Shown: positions 1 to 11,110, numbered from the stretch's first letter. The stretch is 64,000 nucleotides of DNA from Mesostigma viride (GCA_009746045.1 RPFO01000231.1:2221900-2285899), one strand, 5' to 3'. Notes: generated by a model from the sequence alone, not told the origin. Made by a program: numbers and translations.

Positions 1-130
1 GTTTACCCTGCATTGACAATAGGGAAATTGCCTTATGGTAGACTCTCGCCTCAGTCCCCGTGACTGTCTTCTGCACATTGGGGGCTTCCCTGTGTTCCTT
101 GATACGTCCGATCTCCTCCTCATTCTGCAG

Positions 131-410
131 GTGACGTTGGCGCTGCGACGATTGCATCTATTCTCAGCCGCGGCAAGTTGAAATGCGGAGTAGGCCTAGA
201 CTCGCCCATCTTCGGCATGCCAATCAATCCACAGAACATAAATGCCGGCATTGGCCCCGGCATGGACACGGACGTGTGCCGAGCCGTGGCTGGCGCTATT
301 TTTGGCGCGCCGGAGCTGGGCTCTATCGATGACCGCATCGAGTTTGTCCGCCTCACGTGGGCTGACCGGCCCCTCCGGCTCCTTGATGGCACCGTGGACG
401 TTGTTATGAG
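131..410 (+). CDS. Exon 1 (of those visible): AapJ-like amino-acid-binding protein, module 1 N-terminal lobe
   Basis: This is the first visible exon of a ten-exon gene whose 5' part lies outside the window. The intron ends at CAG 128-130 and the donor GTATGT begins at 411. Reading from 133, the exon encodes SILSRGKLKCGVG, then DTDVCRAVAGAIFG, then DGTVDVVMR. This is the signature of the N-terminal lobe of bacterial general L-amino-acid-binding proteins (AapJ, SBP_bac_3 class: ARGxLxCGV, then DVCRAxAAAxFG). In bacteria such proteins bind amino acids in the periplasm for an ABC importer. The ten exons join in consistent phases (688 codons plus stop), which strongly supports the model. No permease or ATPase is visible. 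The role here is inferred to be extracellular or vacuolar amino-acid binding. Confidence 0.85.
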
Positions 411-544
411 GTATGTAACCCTGGACGGTCATCCTAGCTATTAACAGGTCAGTAGTGTGGTGCAGCAGAGGCAGGGGAAGCGAGCATGTCTACTGCTCTT
501 CTTCCTGATCCACTCATTTTCATGCTGGTGGGGAACCCGGGACG

Positions 545-757
545 GGAGGGGAGGGGAGGGGAGGGGAGGGGAGGGGAGGGGAGGGGAGGGGAGGGGAGGG
601 GAGGGGAGGGGAGGGAGGGGAGGGGAGGGAGGGGAGGGGAGGGGAGGGGAGGGGAGGGGAGGGGAGGGGAGGGGAGGGGAGGGGAGGGGAGGGGAGGGGA
701 GGGGAGGGAGGGGAGGGGAGGGGAGGGGAGGGGAGGGGAGGGGAGGGGAGGGAAGGG
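545..757. repeat. (GGGGA)n microsatellite in intron 1
   Basis: About 210 bp of GGGGA/GGGA units lie in the intron between exons 1 and 2. The strand asymmetry (purine-only + strand) makes triplex or G-quadruplex formation possible. The reading frames across it are low-complexity artefacts. Confidence 0.95.
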
Positions 758-1189
758 ACCTGGGTGTCTCGTGTCTCGTGTCTCGGTCGGACACAGTTCT
801 AGTATCTGTTGACAGTCAATTCTTCATTTTCCCATCAAAATGTACCGGCTGCGGGTGCTGGGGGACGTCTACTATTGGTCCACGGAAAGTCTTTTTTACG
901 GTGGCTCGTGCCAGGCTGGGGGGGCGAAGCATGAAGTATGATAGCTGAGGGTCGTCTGATTTGTTGATGTCCCATGCTACTGGGTCAGTTGTGATCCTGG
1001 CGTTGGTCAGATCCTGCTGTTAACATCTCCCATGCTGTCGCTTCAGTGTGAATTTTGATTGGGTGTTCAATTTCCCTTCAGGGGCACGTGCTCATGTGGC
1101 ATGCCTGGGCTGCCCTCTCTTGACCGGTGACGGATTCTTTTAACTTGCGCCCGCAACCCGCCACCTGGCACCCTGTCCCACCCCCCCAG

Positions 1190-1257
1190 GCAAATGACGT
1201 ACACGGTGGGAAGAGACATCAACTGGAATATCACGTTCACGACTCCTTACTTCTATG
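1190..1257 (+). CDS. Exon 2: AapJ-like protein, module 1 hinge region
   Basis: The acceptor CCCCCCCAG ends at 1189. Joined to the AG left by exon 1, the exon reads RQMTYTVGRDINWNITFTTP and ends in the first base of a split Asp codon before GTCGGT at 1258. In AapJ proteins this is the strand after the VDVLxRNTTWT motif, leading into the conserved YYDGQGF motif. Confidence 0.85.
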
Positions 1258-1370
1258 GTCGGTGGGAATGCTGTACTTACGTAGTAACATAGTGGCAGAG
1301 CGGTCTGGTGGTATCCTGGGTAGGGAATAGGCACATGACATTCACGTGCATTCACGTGATCATTTATTAA

Positions 1371-1945
1371 TAGGCACGTCACATTCACGGCGCCCTATTT
1401 CTAAGGGTCCAAACAGATAGTGCAAAAAATGGTGTTAAAATTTCTAGAGTAGTGCTTTAAAATGTGTCAAGTCATCTGTTGTAAGATATAGGCACGTCAC
1501 GTTTGCGGCGCCCTACTTGTATGGTCCGTTGACAGTACTAGAGACCTCTGTATAACATCGATTGGGACATCAGCCAGTGTTTCACGGCACCCGACTTGTA
1601 CATAATGAGAATGTTGTATCGACCTGAGAATGTTGTATCGATCTTGTGTTAGAGTGTTGCAGTGGTGCCGAGTCATCTGGCATGAGGTTTAGGCATGTCA
1701 TGTTCACGGCGCCGTTTATCCAAGGGTCCGTGGGAAGGGTTGTACGAATTGGTGACAAATGGGGTCAAAGCCTATCATTATCCAATGCGAGGTGTAGGCA
1801 CGTCATGTTCACGGCGCCCTATACGGTGGGAAGTGTATGAATGGTGCGAGGCAGTGTTGAAAGCGTATCGTTATCCAACGCGAGGTATAGGCACGTCATG
1901 TTCATGGCGCATATTTTCACGGTCTGGTGGATGCATGTATCTTAA
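1371..1945 (+). repeat. Degenerate tandem copies of the exon 2/donor junction
   Basis: At least six decayed copies of the end of exon 2 and the start of its intron sit here, near 1377, 1497, 1580, 1697, 1803 and 1896. The exon text TCACGTTCACGACTCC recurs as TCACATTCACGGCGCC, TCACGTTTGCGGCGCC, TCATGTTCACGGCGCC and similar. Some copies extend past the splice site: GGTCCGTGGGAAGG at 1726 matches the intron start GGTCGGTGGGAATG. The copies share a leader resembling AGGCACG. Confidence 0.75.
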
Positions 1946-2078
1946 TCATATGGCGTGTGTCCCCCCTTCTGTTCATCTCTTCACCACCCTCCTCTCTCCC
2001 CAGCTAGTGTTGCGTACCCTGACCAACAATATCAACCTAATGATTTGAGAGTGCGGTAGGTCGCTGCATGGGACCCCG

Positions 2079-2286
<208 letters not shown>

Positions 2287-2594
2287 TGGGACTCCATACC
2301 ATCATCATCCAGCCTCGAGAGCCGAGGCCCCTTGAGAGTAGGGGCCTCTTTAAGCCTCGGTTGAGGATTTATTGTCCGGGACACATGCAAGGTGCTCCAA
2401 TCTAGTCTGATTCTATAACCTTGTTTCTCAGCCCACCATTATTCAGTGTCGGAACCCTCCTTGCCCCAGCCCTTTGCACCCGGCCCCTACTCTCTCCTAT
2501 TTTCTACACGGCAACCCGTCCCCTCGTCACATATTCTCCAATACTACCTCAGTGCATGCAACATTACCGCAATTATGGTGGTTTTCTCGTGCGT

Positions 2595-3003
2595 CTTGTC
2601 CCTCCCTCCCCCTCCCCCCTCCCCTCCCCTCCCCCTCCCCCTCCCCCCCTCCCCCCTCCCCCCTCCCCCTCCCCCCCCCCCCTCCCCCTCCCCCTCCCCC
2701 CTCCCCCTCCCCCCTCCCCTCCCCCTCCCCCTCCCCCCTCCCCCCCCTCCCCCCTCCCCCTCTCCCCCCTCCCCCCTCCCCCTCCCCTCCCCCCTCCCCC
2801 TCCCCCTCCCCCCCCCTCCCCCTCCCCCTCCCCCTCCCCCTCCCCCCTCCCTCCCCCCTCCCCCTCCCCTCCCCCCTCCCCCCTCCCCCCCCCCCTCCCC
2901 CTCCCCCCTCCCCCTCCCCTCCCCCCTCCCCCCTCCCCCCTCCCCTCCCCCTCCCCCCTCCCCCTCCCCCCTCCCCCCTCCCCCCTCCCCCTCCCCCTCC
3001 CCC
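2595..3003. repeat. Poly-pyrimidine (C3-6T)n tract
   Basis: About 400 bp made only of CCCT, CCCCT and CCCCCCT units lie in the 3' half of intron 2. It is not a usable polypyrimidine tract for the splice site, because the acceptor is some 190 bp further on. Proline-rich and glycine-rich readings on both strands come from the repeat. Confidence 0.95.
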
Positions 3004-3191
3004 TGCCTTTCTACTCGTTCCTCGCTCCCCTGTCCCGCCCTAACACCACCCCATCGTTTTGCAAACCCTGTCCCTTCGTCCCTTCTGTCGCTTTCCTTTC
3101 CTTCTCGTTCCCATCTACCTACCTCCGCTCCCTTGCCCACCCATCTCCCTTGGCCCCCTGGCGCCGCCGACCTCTTGTCTCGGCCTACCAG

Positions 3192-3352
3192 ATGGCCAGG
3201 GCCTCCTACTGCGCGCGGGGGACTTTGTCTCCACAACGAGCGAGCTCAACGTGCCCGGTAAGAGAGTGTGCGCGCCGCGCGCCACCACAAGCGGGCAGAA
3301 CGCGATCGCTGCGATGCCCCTGGCCAGCCACATCGAGGTGGAGAATGACCAG
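3192..3352 (+). CDS. Exon 3: AapJ-like protein, module 1 ligand-lobe core
   Basis: The acceptor TACCAG ends at 3191. The first two bases complete the split Asp codon, giving DGQGLLLRAG, then VPGKRVCAPRATTSGQNAI and HIEVENDQ. This matches the AapJ segment DGQGFMVRKxxG followed by GATVCVQTGTT. The exon closes in phase 0 at the donor GTGAGT (3353). Confidence 0.85.
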
Positions 3353-3479
3353 GTGAGTGGCAAGGTCTGCACTGGTAGCGGTGTGCTGCACGAGACGCGA
3401 TGGCCTGCACTGGTAGCGGTTTGCTGCACGAGACGCGATGGCCTGCACCGGTATCCGTATGTCACCATGCGCCAAAATG

Positions 3480-3910
3480 TAGTGATCCCGTGCCAATGGC
3501 CATCCACGTTGAGGTTGGGAGTGACCGGCTGGGTAGCAATGAAATAGTTTGGTACCATACCGGATTCGAACACAGGACCTCATTCATGATTTCACTGCTA
3601 TAGGGGTCTCCTGATCCGAAGGCACCCCAAGCGATAGCCCAACTGCGAAAAAGCTCTTTACCGCAGAGCGGTGCAAGTGCGTTTGAAATTCTCCAATATG
3701 AACCAGTGGATCGACTCTAACTGCTAGCCCCACGGGGGCGGATTTGAGCAGTACTACTCACTGGGTCACGCTGGTGGTAGCAATGTCTACTATGCTAGCA
3801 GCAGTAGATTACATGGTACTGTATGCACCAGAGTGTGTAGTGATGCCATCGCCGCAAATCCGCTGGTGAGTCACGGCAAGGGGGAGACCGACCATGTGGG
3901 TAGAGTGGAA
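3480..3910 (+). repeat. Decayed copies of the exon 3 3' end inside intron 3
   Basis: The exon end (CTGGCCAGCCACATCGAGG, then GAGAATGACCAG and GTGAGTGGCAAG) recurs near 3495-3543 (TGGCCATCCACGTTGAGG, GGGAGTGACCGG, CTGGGTAGCAAT). It recurs again near 3842-3905 (GATGCCATCGCCGCAAATCC, GGGGGAGACCGACCATGTGG). A roughly 41-bp intronic duplication around GGTAGCGGTxTGCTGCACGAG lies at 3372-3450. Confidence 0.65.
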
Positions 3911-4320
3911 GAGTGTCCTACTGGGATGGAAGGCCGGGCTCTGGCATACGCTAGCAACCATAGGAATAGGGGGGACCATGACCCTAATGCTGCCCGAGCA
4001 TGGGCATCTGCACTGCCTACACGATGGGCATGACCTATCTATCTCCTACGATCTATTCCCCCTGGTATCTACCATAATGGTCATAATCACTTTGCGACAA
4101 ATTATTTGCGAATCGACCTCGCAAACTGCTATTAATGGGCTTCATTTTTGGTCGCAAACACGCCACTGTACTTGTCTAAAAGATTTTGTACTCATTTCAT
4201 CGGATTATACTAAGAAAGCGCCGCGTCGCAATTACAATGTTGAAATAGTTTTGCCCCGCAAATCTGAACATGTATCTTGTTTTGGGGTCGCAAAATAATT
4301 TTTCGCAAAGTGATTTTTTT

Positions 4321-4600
4321 ACCACTACGGTGCTCTCCTAGCGTGGGGTTTCCGCTGGCTACTCTCCTACCGTGGGGGTTGCGCTGCCTACTCTCCTAGC
4401 ACCGGGGTTGCGCTGCCTACTCTCCTAGCGTGGGGGGTGCGCTGCCTACTCTCCTAGCGCCGGGGTTGCGCTGCCTACTCTCCTACCGTGGGGGTTGCGC
4501 TGCCCACTCTCCTAGCGTGGGGGTTGCGCTGCCTACTCTTCTTACGCCGGGGTTGCGCATCCTACTGTCCTACCGTGGGGGTCGCCGTGGGAAGCCGTCA
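4321..4600. repeat. Minisatellite of about 30 bp in intron 3
   Basis: About eight imperfect units centre on CTACTCTCCTAGCGTGGGGG followed by TTGCGCTGC. Units alternate between the GCGTGGGG and GCGCCGGG forms. Confidence 0.9.
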
Positions 4601-4654
4601 CCATTACCTATTCACCAGATCAGGGGGGAAGCGGTCGTCCTGCTACCTATTCCT

Positions 4655-5100
4655 GCTCTCTACCAGAGAGGCCTGGACCTGCTTCGCTCTCACACCCCCT
4701 ACCCCGTGGTCTATCTATTTATATACTGATATTTATATAGTGGTCTATCTATCTATTTATATACGCCTTCTATCCCGGGAAAGGGGTGTACCTGCTGCGC
4801 TCGGGCATTTGTGATGCTGACACGCGGACATTCGCGGTCTATTTACATCATATTCATCCATAGCGTGTTCATCCATCTACTCTCCATGCGGTGGATTCCT
4901 CTGCTACCCACTGCAGCCATTTACCTGTCAATTGCCTGCCAATCACCTGCCAATTTCCTGCCAATCACTACCTGCGACCAGGAAGGCGTCGACCCCCTGC
5001 TATACCCATCTATTTCGCACATCTCCCTCCTAACCCAGGAAGGGGTCGACCTGCTGCGCTCGGGCACGTGCGACGCCTACACCATGGGCACATCTCCTTA
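4655..5100 (+). repeat. Serial copies of the intron 3 acceptor/exon 4 start
   Basis: The true junction CCCCCAG|GAAGGGGTCGACC has forerunners at about 4662 (CCAGAGAGGCCTGGACCTGC), 4773 (CCCGGGAAAGGGGTGTACC), 4978 (CCAGGAAGGCGTCGACC) and 5036. The copy starting at 5036 agrees with the exon 4 start at all but one or two of about 60 positions. It keeps the AG acceptor and an open frame (EGVDLLRSGTCDAYTMG) before diverging. The copies get older going upstream. Confidence 0.8.
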
Positions 5101-5148
5101 CACCCCCACCCCGCGGTCTGTCGTTTAATATATTTCTCCCACCCCCAG

Positions 5149-5397
5149 GAAGGGGTCGACCTGCTGCGCTCGGGCATGTGCGACGCCTACACCATGGACA
5201 AATCCGTGCTTGCGGGCTACGTGTCGGAGGATCTGGTCATCGCAGGGCAGACGTTCTCGCGGGAGCCTCTGTGCGCCGGCACCAAGGACGCGACCACGGT
5301 GGACGAGGCCGAGTTCTCGTCTCTCGTCGCGTGGGTGGTGTACGGGTTGATGCTGGCGGAGCGCAATGGCATCACGCAGCTGAGCGTGGTCACCTCG
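5149..5397 (+). CDS. Exon 4: AapJ-like protein, module 1 second lobe
   Basis: The acceptor CCCCCAG ends at 5148. The 83 codons include EGVDLLRSGMCDAYTMDKS, GQTFSREPLCAGTKD and WVVYGLMLAERNGITQLSV. These match AapJ segments AYDAGRCDVYTTDQS, PEIISKEPLGPAVRQGD and KWTHYALVQAEELGITQANV. Phase 0 at both ends; the donor GTGGGT begins at 5398. The Arg-Cys-Asp pocket motif of the family appears here as Gly-Met-Cys-Asp. Confidence 0.87.
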
Positions 5398-5539
5398 GTG
5401 GGTGGTGGGGTGTCTCCAATGTGCTGGTCGGTAGTATCATCCCTCGCGTATAACGTATAATAGTATCATTACTCTCACCTGGTAGCGCCATCTCCCTCAC
5501 TGGTACCGTCATCTCCGTCATTGGTACCGTCATCTCTCT

Positions 5540-5860
5540 CATGTGAGGCAGCGCAACATGGCCACCTTGGTGCGTGCTTTCCGTTGCTTTTCTATAGCGG
5601 GTGGCGGGTGATGTTGTACTTCTCACGTCACGTCCCTGTAAGCGACCCTGTGGACGTCTGTGAGGTTCGTGACAGGGTGGAAATAGTTGCGCGATGTGGT
5701 CACCTCGGTGGGTGTTTTTTTTTTTTAATGTTTAGGCGGGTGGTGGGTGATGTGGTTTCTTCCGTGTCAGGAAATTAACCATCGGAACGCGGTCACGCCT
5801 TGGTTTCTAGTACTCTCACAATTTCAGACCTTGGTGGGTCGCGGAGTCAGACCTTGGTGT
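5540..5860 (+). repeat. Decayed copies of the exon 4/donor junction inside intron 4
   Basis: The junction GTGGTCACCTCGGTGGGTGG recurs as ATGGCCACCTTGGTGCGTGC (5558), GTGGTCACCTCGGTGGGTGT (5697) and as shorter ACCTTGG copies near 5800-5860. A GGGTGGCGGGTGATGTTGT-like companion accompanies two of the copies. Confidence 0.65.
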
Positions 5861-6204
5861 GTAGCATATTCGTTTCTATTGTCTGATGTAAGAATTTAAG
5901 GTAGGCGATGATGCAAAAACATGGAAGGGTTGGTTTTGGGGGGGTGTTTTGGAGGTGGGTGATTAGCTTTTTGGTGGCTGGCGTGAGTGGCAAGGGATGA
6001 AGAATTAAGTGTGGGTATGTTGGTGGCGGCCCCATCTGTCTCGGTACAGTCTTATCATTTTGCGCAATCTTGTGCGGGCATGACGGCAACAGCTCTCGGA
6101 TTTCAGCAAGCTCAATGCCCTACAGATGATCGTGCCTTGTAATCCCTGCCCATGCCAACAGGGCTGTAGCTCCGCTCCGCAACGCTTCTCTATCTTTATT
6201 TCGC

Positions 6205-6390
6205 GATCCTATGTGTAATGTATGATCCTATGTGTAATGCATGATCCTATGTGTAATGCATGGTCCTATGTGTCATGCATGATCCTATTTGTATTGGATG
6301 ATCCTATGTGTCATGCATGGTCCTATGTGTCATGCATGATCCTATTTGTATTGCATGATCCTATGTGTATTGCACGATCCTATTTGTGCC
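6205..6390. repeat. 20-bp minisatellite next to the exon 5 acceptor
   Basis: About nine units of GATCCTATGTGTAATGCAT with T/C variants run directly into the exon 5 acceptor (GATCCTATTTGTGCCACCAG). The repeat has therefore grown from the intron's own 3' end. Confidence 0.92.
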
Positions 6391-6395
6391 ACCAG

Positions 6396-6519
6396 GGCAA
6401 CTTCAGCTCCCTCAACGCCGAGGCCCGTCGCCTGCTGGCCATCGACGGCTTCAACACGACGGGCTTCAGCGTGCGTCCAGATTTCATGGCAGACGCTCTG
6501 GCGGTTGTGGGAAACCTAG
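6396..6519 (+). CDS. Exon 5: AapJ-like protein, module 1
   Basis: The acceptor GCCACCAG ends at 6395. The exon encodes NFSSLNAEARRLLAIDGF followed by DALAVVGNLG, equivalent to the AapJ stretch NPDVRRFLGTDG then IVKQVGNYGE. It leaves one base of a Gly codon before the donor GTGAGC (6520). Confidence 0.85.
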
Positions 6520-7055
6520 GTGAGCATGGCACGAGGACCATTCGTAACAGGGAGCTGAGGGGGGCAGGGAGCACGGAACCTAGGGAGCAGGAAAACGGGA
6601 ACTTGGGTAACCGTGTAGAGTCTCTCACCTAAGAACAGGTTATACACTATAAGTAGCCGCAGCGTTTCTTCAGCTCCTTGCACGTCTCGATCCGCATAGC
6701 CTTTCCTGCCAGGGGGGTCCCCTGCGCCCGCGGCCCCGTGGTGGCCTCGCAGCCAGTGGCCAGGGGGGTACCCAGCGTCAGTGACCGCGTGGCTGCGAGG
6801 CCACCACGGGGCCGCCTAGCACAGCCTAGAGCTAGCCAGCTGCCGCCTAGCACAGCCTAGAGCTGGCCTGCTGCCGCCTAGCACCGCTTAGAGCTGGCCT
6901 GTTGCTGCCTAGCACCGCCTAGAGCAGGCTGAGACAGAGTAGTGTGCTTGGTCGCTTAAGACACGGCCTTCAGCTTGCCGCATGCCTATAGTAAGTTTGT
7001 GGCAACGCTCGCTCAAGGCATGAATGACCGAAGTTCTATTCCTGATCAGTATTCC

Positions 7056-7145
7056 TGCTAATGTTCGGCATGTGCCCTGCTAATGTTCGGCATGTGCCCT
7101 GCTAATGTTCGGCATGTGCCCTGCTAATGTTCGGCATGTGCCCTT
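7056..7145. repeat. 22-bp tandem repeat, four units
   Basis: Four near-identical units of GCTAATGTTCGGCATGTGCC followed by CT, inside intron 5. Confidence 0.95.
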
Positions 7146-7576
7146 TCAAGGATGTGGCGCTCACGCACCCATTAGCGTTAGCGGTGCCAGGCAAGCGGCT
7201 CTAAACCGAACTGGTTTGATCCCTGAGGTATTAGACCATTGAGTTCAGCTTGGTCCCCGCCCCCCACCTTCCTCTTCTCCCCCGTACGCGCCCTTGCCCC
7301 CGCTAACCCTCAACCCCACCCACCCCTCGACGCACCCGCACCTGGCCTGGGCCGACAAATAAGCAACCCAAGCTCTTTTATTACAAGCCTTTCACACAAA
7401 CTATCATGACACTATTCATAGTTGTATGCAAGCTGCATGCTCTTTTGATACAAAAACTGCCAGGCGGGATGTACGCTCATATGGACCCGCACGCTACCCG
7501 CTAGCTTACCCCCACCCTGGCGATAGCAAACAGACGTCATGAGACTTTCTTCTTTTCTTTTGCAAACTGTAGCTGC

Positions 7577-7683
<107 letters not shown>

Positions 7684-7750
7684 GGTACAAACGGCCGCGG
7701 CTCGTTTCTTGTGCAAACTGTTGCGTCACCTTCCTCATGCTACCTGCCAG

Positions 7751-7891
7751 GCGAGATCTACGCACGCAGCGCCGAGCGGTTCATCCCGCGAGCAAACTCA
7801 GAGAACGAGCTGTGGACGCGGGCCAGCGGGCTGTGGTACCCCAAGCAGTGGTCGGGGGCGGTGCGCCCCTCCAACTACAGCTTCACCGCAA
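7751..7891 (+). CDS. Exon 6: end of AapJ-like module 1
   Basis: The acceptor CTGCCAG ends at 7750. The exon completes the Gly codon and encodes EIYARSAERFIPRANSENEL, then a WYPKQWSGAV segment. This corresponds to the AapJ C-terminus (GEVFERN, then GLNALWNKGGLQYAPP). The last base (A, 7891) combines with exon 7 to give Thr, so there is no stop and a second module follows directly. Confidence 0.85.
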
Positions 7892-7966
7892 GTAGGTGAC
7901 AGGGTCTACCACCATGCCATACCATATCTGCTCTCTCTGGTACTTCAAACAATGGATTTCCGGGTT

Positions 7967-8035
7967 GTGGTATCCCAAGCAGTGGTCGGGAGCGGTGGGC
8001 CCCTCCAACTGCAACTTCACCGCAAGTAACTTGCG
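7967..8035 (+). repeat. Recent duplicate of the exon 6/donor junction
   Basis: About 66 bp matching the 3' end of exon 6 at roughly 90 percent identity: GTGGTATCCCAAGCAGTGG and CTTCACCGCAAGTAACTTG, against GTGGTACCCCAAGCAGTGG and CTTCACCGCAAGTAGGTGA. The GTAA donor-like site is retained. Confidence 0.85.
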
Positions 8036-8660
8036 AGATGTATGATGCCTACGTAGCACGCAGCATCATTTCTCGCACAATCTGCTTGGTGTCTTTTCCC
8101 TCCTAGTGGAATCCCCCCCCTTGTGGATTCCACTCGTGGTATCATTCCATCCATAGTAGCACACAGTATCATTTCTATTTACTTCCACCCCTTGGTCGAT
8201 TCCATCCAGTTATGTGAGGTGAAGAGCCCCTATGGTATGCATAACGGATTCCCACACGTCACATGCACGAATCCGTCATCCTTTCCAATGTCACTTCGCT
8301 AATTGATGTCACGTCATCCTCGCCATATTCAAGGCAGAAAGTCGTCGTTTTTGTTAGCAATCAAAAAAAGTCACCCGGCTCCCTACTATCTCTTCTGAAC
8401 ACCTTGTAACCGTTGACATTAGCTCAATTTTTTTAACGCTCGGTGACCGTTGCTAGCAACCATGTATCTCTACCACTCTGTAACCATTCATACTGACTCA
8501 ATTCTCTTACAACTCTCGAACCATTCATATGAGCTCTGTTTTCCTACCACTCTGTAACCATTCATATTAACTCTGTTGTCCGTTGTGATGTTATCCGTGG
8601 ATATTCACTCCGTTCTCTCACCATTCCGTAACGGTCGGCCCTAAACTCTGCCCCGCACAG

Positions 8661-8851
8661 CGCCTGACACGTTGGCCACCGTACGCGCGCGGGGCCAGCT
8701 GCGCTGCGGTGTGCGCGGGACGTCCTTCCTCTTCTCGCTGGACACGGACGGGATCTGGACCGGGTTTGACGTCGACTTTTGCCGCGCGATCGCCGCCGTG
8801 GTGTTCAACGACAGTACGCCGGATGACAAGATCAATTTTGTCGCGCTCCAG
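8661..8851 (+). CDS. Exon 7: AapJ-like module 2, N-terminal lobe
   Basis: The acceptor CCGCACAG ends at 8660. The exon encodes PDTLATVRARGQLRCGVRG, then GFDVDFCRAIAAVVFND and INFVALQ. It repeats the domain start seen in exon 1 and is closer to the bacterial AapJ pattern (TLEQVKARGxLxCGV, WxGxDVDxCRA). Phase 0 at the donor GTACGG (8852). The intact Phe-Asp-Val-Asp/Cys-Arg-Ala core suggests that the lobe folds. Confidence 0.87.
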
Positions 8852-8879
8852 GTACGGCAGAATTAGTCACGTCTCCATC

Positions 8880-9320
8880 GATGGCATGACAAGATCCGCA
8901 CTGTGGCGGTCAAGGTACGACACAGTTTGTTTCGTCTCTTTTAAAGGTTTGACGCTATAAAATTCGTCATGCTCAACGTATGGCAGAATCAGCGTAATCT
9001 CTCTCAATGAACATGCCCCTAGCAACTTTGGCGAGCTTCGAGGTATGACAAAGCTGATCAATCACGCTCAGAGGTACGACGATATGAACTGCATGGCTCT
9101 CATGGTGTGAGGGAGTCTGCTTTGGATCACACCTTAGGTTCAGCAGAATTGATTTCATCTCCACAGAAGGTAAGACAGGACCAGCTGTAAGTATTCAATG
9201 TATGGCAGTAAAAGAGGGCATTACTCGTAGGATTCCACAAAGCAGGATCTCTGCCAGAATGGATGGTGTTGATAGCGTCAACCTCATTTTGCTTAAGGCA
9301 CGACAGAATCAACTTCATCG
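8880..9320 (+). repeat. Degenerate copies of the exon 7/donor junction
   Basis: The sequence around the donor (GATGACAAGATCAATTTTG, GCTCCAGGTACGGCAGAAT) recurs near 8883-8935 (GCATGACAAGATCCGCACTG, GTCAAGGTACGACACAG) and 8960-8990 (TCGTCATGCTCAACGTATGG). More decayed copies lie near 9040, 9070, 9130 and 9285. Spacing is about 60-100 bp. Confidence 0.7.
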
Positions 9321-10219
9321 CATTTTGAAGGCGCGGACGCGGACTTTGGTTTTTCGAGGGTGGTGAGTGTTTACCTGCGCGGAGCAGACAGGAAAAGGAA
9401 AACGCGAGGGGGATGTTGGGGGCGGGGGGGTGTTGAGGGATTAAGGGGAGGCGGTGGAATTAGGCGCAGGATAGGGGAGGAGACAGGAGCAGAAGGACAC
9501 TGAAAAGGGGCAAGAGAGCAGGGGAAGAGGGAGGGGGGGGAGAGGGGAGGAAAAAGCTGTGCTTCAGGTGGGGACGTGGCAGGGTAGAGGGGGAGGGGGG
9601 AGAGAAAGGAGGGCAGGAGGACAAGGCACAACTGTTGTGGCGGTGGACTTTGCAGCTTTATGGCCACTACCCGGGTAACCTTTGGTGTCCTTGGCGCAGA
9701 TTTGTGAATGTATCACCTGTGGTCGTTTGCCTAACTTGTTATCAACGCTTATCTTTTTTAGCCTTATCAGCGCTTATTTTTTAGCCTTAAGTGGTTAAGA
9801 AATAGCACGTTTTGTCTCTCTATCGAAGTCACTTTCCTGGATTGATCGACGTCACTTTTCTAAAGCGCGGGTGCTAGGGCTTTTGGCCCTGCAAACCCTT
9901 CATAACCAGAATGGAAGATTTAGATCATAACCAGAATGGGGTATCTGGACCCACCAGAATGGAAGCAGAGGTCAAACGAGCCTTATTAATTAATTTACAC
10001 ATAGACTGTGTCACGTGAGCATAAGTCCTCATTGGGAAACGAGCCTTGAGAGTGTCATACCCGCTCCCAGCGCTCTGAGGATAGCTCTCTCTCCCATTCT
10101 TCAGCGCATGCGCTGGGGATCCGTTTAGAGGGGCACTCCTCATGGACTCGCCGCTTGAAATTTGCGGTTCCTTGCCATGGGCTCATGACATCCGCAGTTT
10201 TTGTTGTTTTTTCAATAAG
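9321..10219. other. Intron 7 interior with no gene
   Basis: A G-rich purine stretch lies at about 9375-9620. A diverged LINE-type 3' end follows near 9985-10055 (TGTCACGTGAGCATAAGTCC). I see no coding sequence. Confidence 0.6.
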
Positions 10220-10650
<431 letters not shown>

Positions 10651-10721
10651 TTTTTCCCATGGGCTTTTCTACGTGTCCCATTTTCCGCGTGTCTCGTTTT
10701 CGTGTGGACCATTTTCTCTTA

Positions 10722-10980
10722 AGGTCTATTCTTGGGTTGTTACTCTTGTTGGGTTACTCCTATTGTTTGGTTTTTATTGTTGTTAATTTTGTTACTATTC
10801 TTGGGTTGTTACTCTTGTTGGGTTACTCCTCTTGTTTGGTTTTCATTGTTGTTAGTTTTGTTGCTATCGTTGGGTCGTTACTCTCGTTGGGTTACTCCTA
10901 TTGTTTGGTTTTACTGTTGTTAATTTTGTCACTATTGTTGGGTTGTCACTCTTGTTGGGTTGTTACTATGCTACCCCGCC
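10722..10980. repeat. Intronic tandem repeat of about 60 bp
   Basis: Four imperfect units of TTGGGTTGTTACTCTTGTTG, GGTTACTCCTATTGTTTGG and TTGTTAATTTTGTTACTA lead directly to the exon 8 acceptor. Confidence 0.9.
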
Positions 10981-10984
10981 CCAG

Positions 10985-11110
10985 GACGCGGAGCGCTTCA
11001 TCGCGCTGGCCAGCGGCCGGGTGGATGTGCTCATTCGACAGGTGACCGAGACTGTGGGTCGCGACGTGGCGCTGGGGACGCAAGCCGTCACCATCTTCTT
11101 TGACGGCCAG
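10985..11110 (+). CDS. Exon 8: AapJ-like module 2, hinge
   Basis: The acceptor GCCCCAG ends at 10984. The 42 codons read DAERFIALASGRVDVLIRQV and then VTIFFDGQ. They match the AapJ stretch RFTALQSGEVDVLSRN, then GVTYYDGQG. This confirms that module 2 is a second complete copy of the fold. Phase 0; donor GTGCGG at 11111. Confidence 0.87.
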
